Positions 21,383-31,694 of a stretch of 64,000 nucleotides of DNA are shown one piece after another. The stretch's first letter is position 1, and every line of letters starts with the position of its first letter. Position numbers and translations under genes: made by a program. The notes beneath the pieces are model-generated. The model was not told where the DNA came from and searched no databases. It saw only the letters and a list, made by a program, of their open reading frames with translations. The stretch is from Parastagonospora avenae f. sp. tritici 18332-5. Taxonomy: Eukaryota > Ascomycota > Dothideomycetes > Pleosporales > Phaeosphaeriaceae. The DNA lies in NCBI GenBank assembly GCA_022559985.1, contig JAFJTR010000068.1, positions 104,528 through 168,527 of the forward strand, given 5' to 3'.

Positions 21383-22087
21383 TTAGAGGAGGGGGGCTAT
21401 AGAGTGATTTAAGGAGTGGCTATCTATGGGGAGGCCGTTGTATTTGTACATGTGACGAAGAAGAGTCAGATACAGACATGATTCAAGAGGACCTAACGCA
21501 TTATTTTGGAAGAAACCACGAGTATTTATGGTAGACAAAACATGCTCACCCAAATACCCATTCGTCTTTTGCATATTCACGGCTGCACCCAACATCATCC
21601 CTCGTATCTTTGTCCTGCCTCGACGAAATCCCAATGGCATAACAGCCAAGAAAACCATCTTCGAAAATACTCCAAACACACAGACAGCTTTATCCCAATC
21701 CTCACCGCCCCCCGCAGACATGAAACTCGCAAACGCACGAGTGCCATAAGCCGCACAGACGACCCAACTTCCCCCTTCAATTGCAATCGCAATCTACCTG
21801 CACCCAGATACTCGCGAACCCGCCAGGCATACATACGGCCGTGAGACACTCGCGTTGAACACGAGCCAGAGGTCCTTCTCTGTCCCAGCATAATGGATGC
21901 TTCGGCACACCTGCTCTGCAAGCGGACTTTGGTACTTGCAGGCGAAAACATGACTCGTGAGGGTTAGCGGATAGGCGGCGCGGGGCCATGCGGATTGGTA
22001 CATAGACTTGCGCATGTGGGGATGGCAGATGGCAGATTGTATGATGATGGCAGATGGGGACGGGGATGAATTCCGCGCACCGGACAA
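21383..22087 (-). pseudogene. Possible coding unit with one in-frame TAG; unrecognised
   Basis: From an ATG at 22087 the minus strand is open for 97 codons to a TAG at 21794-21796 and then stays open in the same frame to 21383. The second part is protein-like (Ile-Glu-Gly-Gly-Ser-Trp-Val-Val-Cys-Ala-Ala-Tyr-Gly-Thr-Arg, then a hydrophobic Val-Phe-Ser-Lys-Met-Val-Phe-Leu-Ala-Val-Met-Pro segment). A good donor (GTATGT) about 40 nt before the TAG could instead splice to a TAG acceptor, but that would lead into another frame. Several overlapping open frames occur here, so chance is a real alternative. No family is recognised. Confidence 0.25.
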
Positions 22088-22225
22088 GGTTTGGGGGATT
22101 GGGTTTCGGCTGGGAAGCGAAGGGGTGCAAGGACGTGTGAAAGGTCGGGGAATGCGGGAAGGGAAAGATGTTTACTACTCAGTGCAGGAGAGGATAGGAT
22201 AGGGTTTTAACATTAATGCCATATA

Positions 22226-22258
22226 TGTATTGTATTGTATTGTATTGTATTGTATTGT
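22226..22258. repeat. TGTAT pentanucleotide microsatellite
   Basis: About six and a half perfect TGTAT units directly abut the 3' end of the TAPT1-like gene (its stop is at 22263), so the tract lies in that gene's 3' UTR. Such tracts vary in length by slippage. Confidence 0.95.
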
Positions 22259-22262
22259 CTGT

Positions 22263-25130
22263 CTACCATATGCGTTTAGCCACCATAGCATAGCGACTCA
22301 CGTGTCCGAAACTGGTGCCTCGCTCGCGCTCGACATCGTCTTTCTTCTTCGCCTTGTCGTCGCGCTCGCGCAGGCGCTTGAGTGTCTCCGGGTCGTCGTC
22401 GTAGATTTGTTTGCGCGCGTTGTCGTCGACGTCGACGACGCCGAAACCGCCAATGCGCTTGCCGCCGGTTTCGACGCTGAGCATTTCGCGCTCTTGCATG
22501 CCGTGGTAGCGCCTGCGGGCGACGATGAGGAGCAGCATGCCGAGGATGAGCTTGAAGGCGAGGAAGATCAGGTAGATGACGAGGAAGACGATGAGCATGG
22601 TGGAGCCGGCGATCAGGTCGTCGAGGGTCCAGGAAGAGTAGTGGTACCACGATTGAGATGGTAGTCCTGCGCCAAGAGACGAGCGGCCGATCGCGCGACG
22701 GAAGATCTGGTCGATATGCGCAAAGGCTGCAGTTGTGGCTGGCGATGACTCGGCATCAGAGGAGAGCGAGGTTGAGCTTGTCGGCAGCGGAGGCGGCATG
22801 TGCATAGCGACGAACATATGGTAGGTCTGAATGGCTGCACGAACGAAGAGGCAGGACAGCGGAATGACTGGCAGACCCAATCGTCGCGTAAGGTTTGGGT
22901 CACTAAACGCGTTCGAGTAATAATCCTTGGCGAGGACGTCGAAGAACTTGCTGTACACCTCTGGCTTGTACTGGTTGAACTTGGTGATGTAGGCGTGTTT
23001 CAGCCAATCGACCACCATCTCACTGCCAATGACTAGTAGAAATGGGTTTAGTACCTGAGCAACGTACTTTGGGAAGATGGTGAAGCTCATGGGCAGGATG
23101 CTTGATGCCGTGAAGGCTGGGGGGGTTGCAGATGACGTGAGATTGCCAGACGTGAACATCGCTGTCCATGACACGTCGCTGCTCCGGATGCTGAGGCCAC
23201 CGACCTCGACTACGTTGCGCATAGCAATGATCAGCAGCATAAGCCATAACTGAAACCGCTCGACAATGTCTGCGCATGTGATCTGGAAGAGGTTCTCCTT
23301 TTCAAACTTCTTGAACACGGTGCCTTTGATCTCCACAAACTGATTCGACATTAGAAGTGTGAGGAGCGCATTGGAGTACGAGTTCACAGCGACATTCAGC
23401 GTGATGACCTGATAGAACAACGCGGTTGCGTGTGCAACGGTGTAGACTGATGCGAGGATGAACATGCCGAATGGACGCAGGACCTTGCTTCGGCCGTCGG
23501 CGTTGCGATCGAGCGTCTCACGGGAGAATAGACATTCGAGGACATCCTGGCCAATCGCCGAAAGTAGCCTGTCGCACACCTCGAGTAGGTTGTAGATTAC
23601 GTAGAGCTTGATTGCTGACTGCCCACGAATGCCGTGGTACATCCGGCTAGCATCAAATCGCATCAGCAGCAAGCAGCTGAAGACAATCAACAACCCTTTT
23701 AGGAGGTCTGCTTTATGGCTTGGCATGAGTGCAGATGGCGTAGACTTGGTGCGGCGATGGCGGAAACGAGAGTTGCGAGTACGTCTTGGGCGAGGGTCTT
23801 TGAGCTCAGGAAATTTGAAAGTCGTTACGGTGTCTCCATTCGGCCTTCCTGCTACCGCGTTCGAGGATGCCATTCGTGACATTGGCGGGGGCATTTCCTC
23901 CGCTGGAGTCGGCGGGATAGATGGGGCATCTGTCTGTCTCCGCCGGCTTAAGAAACGTGGCAGGCCGCTGTACACGAACGCCCAGATATCGCGGGCTTCT
24001 TTGATGAGGACCGAGCCCCACCACTTGACCAGGATGCCCACGGCAAGCAGGAAACGCAGCGGCAGAATCGTCAATGTGTGCATCCAGGCATCCAGACAAG
24101 CAAGCGCACCGAAGGCCAGGATACCCTCGATCTTCACCGGTATCTTCATGAAGTTGATCAGGCGCTGGTACTTTAGCTCCGATGATTCGTAGGGAAAGTC
24201 ATCATCCGAGGCCCGGTAGATGTACAAAGGCGATGGGCGGCTTGCTGATAGCTCTAGGGACAGGAATGTTGGCATGGACATGGGCGGTAAAGGCAAGGCT
24301 GCACGCATAGGAGAGAACAAGTCGCGAATCTCGCGGCCTTCTTTGCGCCTGTCTTGTGGGGCAGGTTTTGATAGTCCTTCTCTATGGTCCACATTCAGCG
24401 GTGCAGGCACGTGCTTACTCCGGCGGTCCTCTCCATCGTGTGCATGTCGAGATCTAGACGTCGATTGCCTACGTCGCACGACCGATGGCGTTGTAACGGA
24501 TCGTGAGGTCAAGAGTGGCCGACCATGTCTCAACTCGGTTGCGGGCGTCCTGATAACGACCACTTCCGTCTCTTGCTTGCGCTCCCGGCTTTGTGATGCT
24601 CCTCTTCGCCTATCACCTCTTTCTGCACCATTTGTAACCACGGGTCGCTCCAATACCACACCCAGCACTCTGCTATCTTCCTCACCATCCGCATCTTCGC
24701 CGGGCGTTTCTCCCTCCAAAACCTCCTCCAATATCGGGGTCGCCACTCGCATGGGTATGCTGGCGGGCTCGCTCGTGAGCTCCTGTATCTGGCGGGGACT
24801 GAGCTTCAGGGTTTTGTCCTGCTCAGAAACGCTGCTCTTCCTGCGTGCATCTCCAGGCCGCTTGATAGGGCGTATCTTTTCGCTTGTGTCCGACAGAATA
24901 GCGTCTTCATGCATGCTGGTACGTCTGCTGGTCGAGCTGGCGCTCAGACTTCCGTTCGGGTCCGCCCGGAAAGTATTCGTGATATCCTGCAACGGCCTCC
25001 CCTCCCTGGCTTCATCATCACCGTGGTCGTTCGGTACTGCCACATGATCGGGTTCTGGCGACAAGGTAGGCGTAGGCAGCTGCCCCGTGACACGTCTTTC
25101 ACCGTCGGTCCAGGTGTCTGCCCCATTCAT
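22263..25130 (-). CDS. TAPT1/EMP65 family ER membrane protein (DUF747)
   Basis: Intronless, 955 residues. Yeast EMP65 works with SLP1 to protect folding intermediates of soluble ER proteins; animal TAPT1 is its homologue. Residues 1-270 are polar, Ser/Arg/Pro-rich and probably disordered. The conserved core (about 320-800) has several hydrophobic segments and the family blocks Tyr-Gln-x-Leu-Ile-Asn-Phe-x-Lys-Ile-Pro-Val-Lys, Phe-Tyr-Gln-Val-Ile-Thr-Leu-Asn-Val-Ala-Val-Asn-Ser, and Asn-Gln-Phe-Val-Glu-Ile-Lys-Gly-Thr-Val-Phe-Lys-Lys-Phe. A last membrane helix (about 850-880) precedes a basic tail. The ATG at 25130 is the first in frame and gives a plausible cytosolic N-terminus. The next gene on the right is divergent, 505 bp away. 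Confidence 0.9.
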   Translation of the reverse strand: MNGADTWTDGERRVTGQLPTPTLSPEPDHVAVPNDHGDDEAREGRPLQDITNTFRADPNGSLSASSTSRRTSMHEDAILSDTSEKIRPIKRPGDARRKSSVSEQDKTLKLSPRQIQELTSEPASIPMRVATPILEEVLEGETPGEDADGEEDSRVLGVVLERPVVTNGAERGDRRRGASQSRERKQETEVVVIRTPATELRHGRPLLTSRSVTTPSVVRRRQSTSRSRHAHDGEDRRSKHVPAPLNVDHREGLSKPAPQDRRKEGREIRDLFSPMRAALPLPPMSMPTFLSLELSASRPSPLYIYRASDDDFPYESSELKYQRLINFMKIPVKIEGILAFGALACLDAWMHTLTILPLRFLLAVGILVKWWGSVLIKEARDIWAFVYSGLPRFLSRRRQTDAPSIPPTPAEEMPPPMSRMASSNAVAGRPNGDTVTTFKFPELKDPRPRRTRNSRFRHRRTKSTPSALMPSHKADLLKGLLIVFSCLLLMRFDASRMYHGIRGQSAIKLYVIYNLLEVCDRLLSAIGQDVLECLFSRETLDRNADGRSKVLRPFGMFILASVYTVAHATALFYQVITLNVAVNSYSNALLTLLMSNQFVEIKGTVFKKFEKENLFQITCADIVERFQLWLMLLIIAMRNVVEVGGLSIRSSDVSWTAMFTSGNLTSSATPPAFTASSILPMSFTIFPKYVAQVLNPFLLVIGSEMVVDWLKHAYITKFNQYKPEVYSKFFDVLAKDYYSNAFSDPNLTRRLGLPVIPLSCLFVRAAIQTYHMFVAMHMPPPLPTSSTSLSSDAESSPATTAAFAHIDQIFRRAIGRSSLGAGLPSQSWYHYSSWTLDDLIAGSTMLIVFLVIYLIFLAFKLILGMLLLIVARRRYHGMQEREMLSVETGGKRIGGFGVVDVDDNARKQIYDDDPETLKRLRERDDKAKKKDDVERERGTSFGHVSRYAMVAKRIW

Positions 25131-25635
25131 GGCGTTTGGGAATCAGAAATCTGCGTGGGTGCATGTTGAGGTCGTGTGCATTGTAACAAGTATCGAAACT
25201 CGTTGAAGCTTGGGCGGTGTTGGCCCAAGCTTTCCTGACGTACCGTGGTCCCGATCCCGCTGGGCTCCACTTTCCGCCCTCGGAACCTCACAAGGAAGTC
25301 TGATCTTTGCCATCCAGACCTTGCATTTGGATAGGTCAGTACCGAAAAATAGACTGAAGCAACCCGTAGAATATTCGATGCATGGCACGAATGCGCCTAT
25401 CCATCGCGCGCTACCGTCGTGGTACCGGGATCAACGGAATGGAGCCCCTCGTGTTTGTGACTACTCAGTTTCGTGGTTCTGCGTTGAGATGCGTTCAAGT
25501 AGGTAGGCCATAGAGACACTTCGAATAAGAAGGCGCAAGGTGCAAGGGTAAGCATGGGCAATGACCCCGCATCGTCCATTCATATCGACGTGCTACTGGA
25601 CTAGGCAGCAATAAGTTATACTTGCACTACTTTGT
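25131..25635. other. Divergent intergenic region
   Basis: It probably holds promoters for the TAPT1-like gene and the gene at 25.6 kb. I see no distinct element. Confidence 0.35.
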
Positions 25636-26920
25636 ATGTCGCATACGCGCGGCAGAGGCCAATTTCTTCTCCTACCAGTTCAGAGCAACATGGTCTTCTC
25701 AGGTTGCCTAGACAGCACTCCCAGTTCCGCGCACTTCACTTTATCTCCAGCCAGCACAGATGACGTCGCTCGCGCCAACAGCCGCCAAATCGATTTTGGG
25801 GGTCCTCGCCTGCTCATGCTACCAAAAGAGCTCCGTCTCGAGATATGGGCATACGTTCTCACAGATCCTTCTGTGGGAAAGCCTTTCCTCTACATCAATC
25901 GATCGCTAGAGGACGTAACCACATCAGGCAAGCGCTTCGCAAATTCGCTATACAAACACAACAGGTCTCCTGAGATAAGAACGGAATTCTACGGATATAT
26001 TAAATTCTCCGATGGCGCTTCAGATTTAGACGTATGTATCTGCACATCGAGATCGATCATCTAACTAATCAGATGCAGAGCATGACAATGGACTCGGATG
26101 TCGCCTCTGAGGACGAACAAGCGCCCGGTTTCTCAACGGCCAGTCTACTACGGACGAATCATATGGTGTATACAGAAGCACTTCCAATCCTGTACCATTC
26201 AATCATCTTCTGTCCAAGGGATCTTCAGGGTGTTTTGCCACTATTCATCGAGAAGGTTTCATCATTTGCCAGGTCGCATATACGCTTCATCAGATTGCCC
26301 ATCAGCCGATATCATGGACGGTCTGCCATGTTTTTCTACTGGGCGCTGACGTGTGCTCAAGTGGCCAAGCTGAGTGGCTCGTTGCACCTCGTAGAGCTAG
26401 AAGGAGAAGACACGGTCTTCATCGACACAGGCTTCAGGCAGTGCGCGATTCTCAACCCGCTACTGAAGATCAAGGCTCCAATGAAGTTGCTTGGAGATCG
26501 TGGTGCTGGGTTTCAGGAACTCCTTGCGAATGCCGCAGTGGAGAAGGAAGCGAGAGCAGGCGCGCGCGAGGCTCGGGCTATCACAATTGTTGCAGACCCC
26601 GAGCAGATGAGCAAAGATCGATCAAGGAAGAGGCCATACCTACAAGATTTGCTCATCGGAGAAGCACAAGAAGGCACCTCTTCGCGAACAGCCGATGAGC
26701 AAGAAGCTGCGTATGATCTGGGCGCTTTGCCGGGCATTGTACAGTCAGAGAGTGATGATCTTCGAGAATGGGACATGCTAAGCATAGCAAGTGCGAAATT
26801 CAGTCCATCGACCCGCCATGCAGGATTACAGTATGGAAACCAGTCGGACCACGGGGTTTCGACGATGATGATAATCATGATGATGACGACAGGTGGGAGC
26901 TCATCGATAATTGCCCTTAG
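25636..26920 (+). CDS. Uncharacterised fungal protein with a 2EXR/F-box-like Leu-Pro-Lys-Glu-Leu-Arg motif
   Basis: Exon 1 (25636 or 25690 to 26031) contains Leu-Leu-Met-Leu-Pro-Lys-Glu-Leu-Arg-Leu-Glu-Ile-Trp near residue 60, the usual opening of fungal 2EXR/F-box-like proteins. A 41-nt intron (26032-26072, GTATGT...CTAACTAATCAG) leads to exon 2, which includes Leu-Leu-Arg-Thr-Asn-His-Met-Val-Tyr-Thr-Glu-Ala-Leu-Pro-Ile-Leu-Tyr, also typical of that family. Downstream, the straight reading ends at 26990 through an implausible Met/Ile/Thr run. A 65-nt intron (about 26738-26802, branch-like CTAAG) would instead give an Asp-rich tail followed by Arg-Trp-Glu-Leu-Ile-Asp-Asn-Cys-Pro and a stop at 26918-26920, which I prefer. 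The first ATG is uncertain. The role is unknown. Confidence 0.65.
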
Positions 26921-27209
26921 ATCTGACTTATCGGTCTTTATAGTCACAAGTTTGAGGGGACCGGAATCGCAGAATACAGAGCTTCATTAAAACGTTGTTT
27001 TGATGGCCGTGTCTGACTAGAAGTTGTTGGATTAGTGATCCTTTGATCGGTCGGTATCAGGGGAAGAATGCACTAGCTGGGCTGCCGAGGTAAGCTACTT
27101 AGGCGTCCAGACTCGTGCTATGCGACACCATCTTAATGCAGGTCAGATCGACTTCAACGTTCTTACATCCCAACTTGTAAGCAGAAGAAACCGCTTCCAG
27201 CTTTCCAAC

Positions 27210-28193
27210 ATGTCGAAGCCATCATCATTGATGCTCACAGAGCAATTGGCCTTCAAGCCCCAAAGCAGCAGCAATGAGTTCGAAACTGTACATCCACCCT
27301 CACCAATGGGCAACCCATTGAGAATAGCATATGGCGGCTATGCCCTCGCTATGGGCTGTAAAGCAGCCTATCTATCCGTTCCTGCAGGCTACCACATATA
27401 CTCTATGCTGGGACACTTCCTTGGCCCAGCATCTGCCGACCTTCCCTTGCGCGCCAAAGTACGCACCATCCGCCAAACACGCACATTCGCAACCCGCCAA
27501 GTTGAAGTCAGCCAAAAAAGCAAGGGCGAAGAACGAGTCTTATTCATCGCCATCGCGGACTTCCAAGTCCGCGAACCCGCCAATCTCCTCGAATTCTCCA
27601 AACAACCCAGCATGAAGTACACGCACCACCAAAACCTTCCCCGCCAACAGGAAGTCTTCAAAAAGCTCCTGCAAGACGGAAAGATCACCAAGCAAATGCT
27701 AGACGGCCACGAGGCGACTTTCGGCCTTATGAACGACATTTTCGACCAACGCCCTTGCCCCGAAGCAATCTTCTCCCAAAACCTCTTCGGCATCGCCAAA
27801 ACCCTGCCTCACACACAAGACCACCTCCCCGTCACCGAGCGCACAACAGCAGACTGGTTCCGCTGCACCGAAGCCATGTCCGAGCCCGTCGACCACATGT
27901 CCAACCTGGCCTTCCTGATTGACGGCGCAATCGCCTTCCTCGCGCTATCGTTCAGCCACCTGTGGTTCGAAGACGTGGCCGCGTGCTCGAGTCTGGACTT
28001 TGCGTTGCGCTTCTTCAAGAGCGGGGATCAGGTGGATCTGGGCGCTTGGCATTTGCGCGAGATGAAGACGAATGTGGCGGCGGAGGGGAGGGCGTTTGGA
28101 GAGAGTTGGATTTGGGATGAGCAGGGGAGGGCGGTGGCGAGTATGAGCCAGCAGAGTATTTTGAGGCCGCCGGTAAAGAAGGGGAAGTTGTAG
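27210..28193 (+). CDS. Acyl-CoA thioesterase II (TesB-type double hotdog)
   Basis: Intronless, 327 residues from the ATG at 27210. An upstream in-frame ATG at 27120 would add 30 residues lacking family similarity. The enzyme hydrolyses acyl-CoA to free fatty acid and CoA and is usually peroxisomal in fungi. The N-terminal hotdog has Arg-Ile-Ala-Tyr-Gly-Gly-Tyr-Ala-Leu-Ala (about residues 36-45) followed by Tyr-His-Ile-Tyr-Ser-Met-Leu-Gly-His-Phe-Leu-Gly-Pro. The C-terminal half carries Asn-Leu-Ala-Phe-Leu-Ile-Asp-Gly-Ala, with the Asp expected at the active site, then Ser-Leu-Asp-Phe-Ala-Leu-Arg-Phe-Phe and Gly-Arg-Ala-Phe-Gly-Glu-Ser. The end Lys-Lys-Gly-Lys-Leu resembles a weak PTS1 signal (Gly at -3 is atypical). 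Intact. Confidence 0.88.
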   Translation: MSKPSSLMLTEQLAFKPQSSSNEFETVHPPSPMGNPLRIAYGGYALAMGCKAAYLSVPAGYHIYSMLGHFLGPASADLPLRAKVRTIRQTRTFATRQVEVSQKSKGEERVLFIAIADFQVREPANLLEFSKQPSMKYTHHQNLPRQQEVFKKLLQDGKITKQMLDGHEATFGLMNDIFDQRPCPEAIFSQNLFGIAKTLPHTQDHLPVTERTTADWFRCTEAMSEPVDHMSNLAFLIDGAIAFLALSFSHLWFEDVAACSSLDFALRFFKSGDQVDLGAWHLREMKTNVAAEGRAFGESWIWDEQGRAVASMSQQSILRPPVKKGKL

Positions 28194-29148
28194 ATGATGG
28201 GAAATAGGATAGTACTAGAGGACGATGGACCTAGAGGTTTTGGGGTGTTTGCGTGGCGGGCGTAAAATCAGGATGTGGAGGATTATTTCCGTCAGGACTA
28301 TGTGTTTACTTCAGACTCGGCTGGACGCCTGAGGTTATGGAGCTTAATGAGCGTGGGTCACTTCAACTACGATAAAGATCGACGAATCTGCAATGCAGAA
28401 GGTACTAGATGGCGGCCTCTTTCACTTCCAGCCTTAACTATATGCTTGCTGTCTTCCACGTCCCCATTATTGTCCTCATGCTTGCTCTCATGCTTGCTCT
28501 TGTGCTTGCTCTCGTGCTTGCTCTAATGCTTGCTCTCATGCTTGCTCTCGTGCTTGCCCTAATGCTTACTCGTGCTGAAAATGCTAACATTTAACACAAA
28601 CCCAATGTCACAAAGCTGTCTTATTACTCAACTTCGTCAAAGAGAAGAAATTGCCTTTGGTACTAATCAACCTTAACAATTGCCATTGCTATATAATTCT
28701 CATTCAGCTATACTAGCAGCCCTACATCAGGCGGTACGGTGCCTATGGTAGCATCAAGTGAATGGCGATGACTCTACTTTCGCGCTGTTCCCGTTACTAT
28801 CTACAAGGCCTATCAGCACTGCAGGTACCTGTAGGAGAATGACGTCGCGATTGACGTTGTTCACCCGCAAGGCCGCTGTACTCACACTTTCACTGCACCA
28901 CTACACGCTAAGCTACTAGCGCGCCAGGCCTCCCCAAAGTTCTCCCGGGCAGCCCTGTACTCCATGCTTTTCTTGATCACATCTACGAGCTCGAATATAC
29001 CCTGGTCAAATCTCTCTCTGGTACCCCGTCGCCTTCCACACATATCAGCACCTGAATTCTCCCATCACAACTCCACATTTCAACCAACTCGCTGCACTCC
29101 CGCACATGTTCCGACTTCACGGAGAACAGCAACCTCCTGACTGCAGTC
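28194..29148. other. Intergenic region with a 12-bp minisatellite
   Basis: Apart from the tandem repeat annotated separately, I see only pyrimidine-rich DNA, probably the upstream region of the 29.1-kb gene. Confidence 0.35.
28478..28573. repeat. 12-bp tandem repeat, 8 units
   Basis: Eight consecutive copies of a 12-nt unit, consensus RTGCTTGCTCTM, with substitutions mainly at unit positions 1 and 12; the last two units are the most diverged. Read forward it would give a Leu-Ala-Leu-Met/Val polymer, but no supporting start or gene context exists, so I treat it as a non-coding minisatellite. Confidence 0.95.
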
Positions 29149-31245
29149 GTGACTACTACGCCCCCGACTACATGGTCTAATACATCTATGCTGGCTCAGT
29201 CTGCCTGTTCCTCCGAAGCCTCTGACCATGCCCCAATTGCAGTGGTTCCCTCCATGGACAACATCCAAGACGGCGACTTTCAATTCATGATCAAAGCCGT
29301 CTTGCTATCATTTGCAATGCTCGCCGAGCTATGGCTTGTGTCAGACTTTGTAAATAACTTCGTCATGGTCTTCATGGTAACTGCCCTACTATGGGCGGTG
29401 TGCGGTGGACATGCATCACTGTGTGCAGTGAATCGTGCATCACCAGCTCCCATGATCTCTCCACATGTTAGTAATGACATCGAGCCATGGCTTGCGGACG
29501 TCATTACTCCTCCGTTCATCGAAGTGATTGAGATTGTGGACCTCCCCTTCGAAATCGCTAAAGTTGTGGACTTCTCCGAGGTGTGGGGAGCAGATCACAC
29601 TTTGCAGGCGTCTACCACCTTGAATGTAGCAGTGCTCGACGACAATGAAGGCGGCCAAGATGCACTCACCCGGATGGACCAAATCGCCGACGCTGTTCAT
29701 CACGTCTGCATTTATGAAGACTACCAAGATGCTCTCGCCTGGATGAGTCGAATCGCAGATGCTTTATATCACGTCTGCGCGTACGAGCTCATCACACCTC
29801 ACAGCACCGCCGAAGAGGCTGAAGAGGTTCTCCATCTTAACGAGGAGCAAAAGGTGGCCCTTGCCCTCCGCAACGAGATCCATGCTCAAGCCGACGTCTT
29901 TCAAGGACGTCCTGTCTCTCACGCGCCCATCGATATCGAGGAAACATTGGCCTATCTCGTGAATGAGCGTGGGAATCCAACTTTCAACGATGGCGATACT
30001 AGTGCGGCCCGAGGCAAGAAGTGGTATGAGAACTGCAGAATAGAGGGAGGCGAGTTCTTCTATGACATGAACACATCAGTGGCTAGCCATAATGACTGGG
30101 AGTATTGCTCAATGGGACACTCCTTCTTCGTAGACGCCATCGACACGAGCTTTATGCTCAACGATCTGGAAGATCAGCTCCCTGCTAAATTCGTCGAGGA
30201 ATTCGAACATTCACCCTTCGAGTCGCGCTACGGTGGACGCGACCACGTTGCGGGTGGCAATTTCAGGCATTATCGCCTTTGTGAGCAGTGGCATGCGATC
30301 AAGACCGCCAACATACCTAGGACGGTTAGAAACCACGGCGATGTAATCACGGCTGAACACGCTCGTGTAAAGCGATCTACCCCTGCCTGTCCCGACATCG
30401 AGCGTGGCGTTGATGGCCCGTGTTCCCATTCTAGGTCTTACCTAAATTATACAGAGGAGTGTATCATCAAAATTGGGATTGCCGAGTACATTCGGTATTG
30501 TGACTACGAGATCCCAAAGTTGTCGCAGATGCAGAAGAATTTCGAGGCACGTTCCACGGACACTCAGTCTCTTCCGCAGAATCACGTTTTGAACTGGCTT
30601 TTCAGCATGGAATAGTGCCGGCAACTCGACCCAAACGCGTTTGACACCTGCGAGTGCGGCATCAAGGCCGTTATCGAACTCATGGTATATCGCGAGGAGC
30701 TCGAACACGGCCTCATCCCCGCAAGCTTCTTTTTCTCGGAATTCCCTGTCACCTACGTTCCGCAGGAGGTGATGTGTGCGCGGTTGGACATGAAGGTCAA
30801 AAACGAAGAAGGAACTGATCATGACCGCATCCCTCGATGCCAGAAGATCCTCCAAGGCTGCAAGCTCTATGAGATGGTCTTGAACAACATCTTTGTCTTG
30901 ATCGACAACTCTGTCAATAATATCAACGATCGCATCAGCGATCCAGAGGGCTCACTCCCTGCTCCTGGCCAGATATCGACCAAATTCCCACTCGGATATC
31001 ACACACAGCCGCGCTTTCTGATGAGTGCTTACGACATCCTCACTAAGCGATGCGAGCATGGCCACCCGGAATATTCGCTTTTTGGCCCTTCTTGCTACAT
31101 CTGCTTTCCCAAGTATCAAGCGGAGTTGCGGAACAACGAGGCTATCATGCGCCAGTCTCAGGACAACCACGTCGACTCTTGTGGAGCGCATGGTTTCCGA
31201 AACGTTCCTCCACTGTTCCAGCTCTGTTGTCCACCATGGTATTAG
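29149..31245 (+). pseudogene. Unknown membrane-associated protein, 699-codon frame with an internal TAG
   Basis: The frame is open from the ATG at 29149 to the TAG at 30613-30615 (488 residues), then stays open in the same frame for a further 209 codons to 31245. Composition is protein-like on both sides. Around residues 43-90 two hydrophobic segments are separated by a short polar loop, suggesting membrane insertion. The rest is acidic, with two similar blocks near residues 170-220 (Gln-Asp-Ala-Leu-x-x-Met-x-x-Ile-Ala-Asp-Ala-x-x-His-Val-Cys). Downstream of the TAG there are paired Cys/His groups (Cys-Glu-Cys; Cys-Glu-His-Gly-His; Cys-Tyr-Ile-Cys) that could bind zinc. No intron with normal splice sites removes the stop in frame. 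I recognise no family. It may be a recently disrupted gene, a 488-residue product, or a readthrough protein. Confidence 0.55.
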
Positions 31246-31694
31246 TCTGCTTCGTCCTAATGATTGCGGGGTACCCTGGCTTCTGAGCTACTCACCGTCA
31301 GTATACACCCATTCCGGCGCCATAGCCAAAGGCTTGGTTGGAGCAGTGAACGCCAAATGGTCCGGGACACATGGGTTATAGCTAAAAGGGCAAAATAACA
31401 TTTTGAAATAGAATAAAATCATAGAAAATAAAACACTCAATCTAAAAGTTGAACTTATAATCTTTAGCTGGAATTCCATGTAGCTTCAAGATCTTACAAA
31501 CTTGTTTCGCCGTCTAGAAAATACACTACGAGGTGAGCAAACTGTGTACCTGGGTGCGACGAAGTTCTTCAAATCGCCTTGCGCTGATACAATTGTAATG
31601 CTATAGGCCCCGACTAATTCGTCTATAGCCTTCTCAGCATCCTCCCACACCCAGAGCCATCTAAGCCGCTACCTACCACCCCTTGCCACACCCC
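31246..31694. other. Gene-free stretch
   Basis: AT-richer than its neighbours around 31380-31460, with no coding features. Probably the 3' flanks of two convergent units. Confidence 0.4.

Noticed and set aside
28409..28594. Leu/Ala/Met-rich membrane peptide encoded by the 12-bp repeats
   Set aside because: It is only the translation of a minisatellite. No promoter, conserved start or flanking coding sequence.
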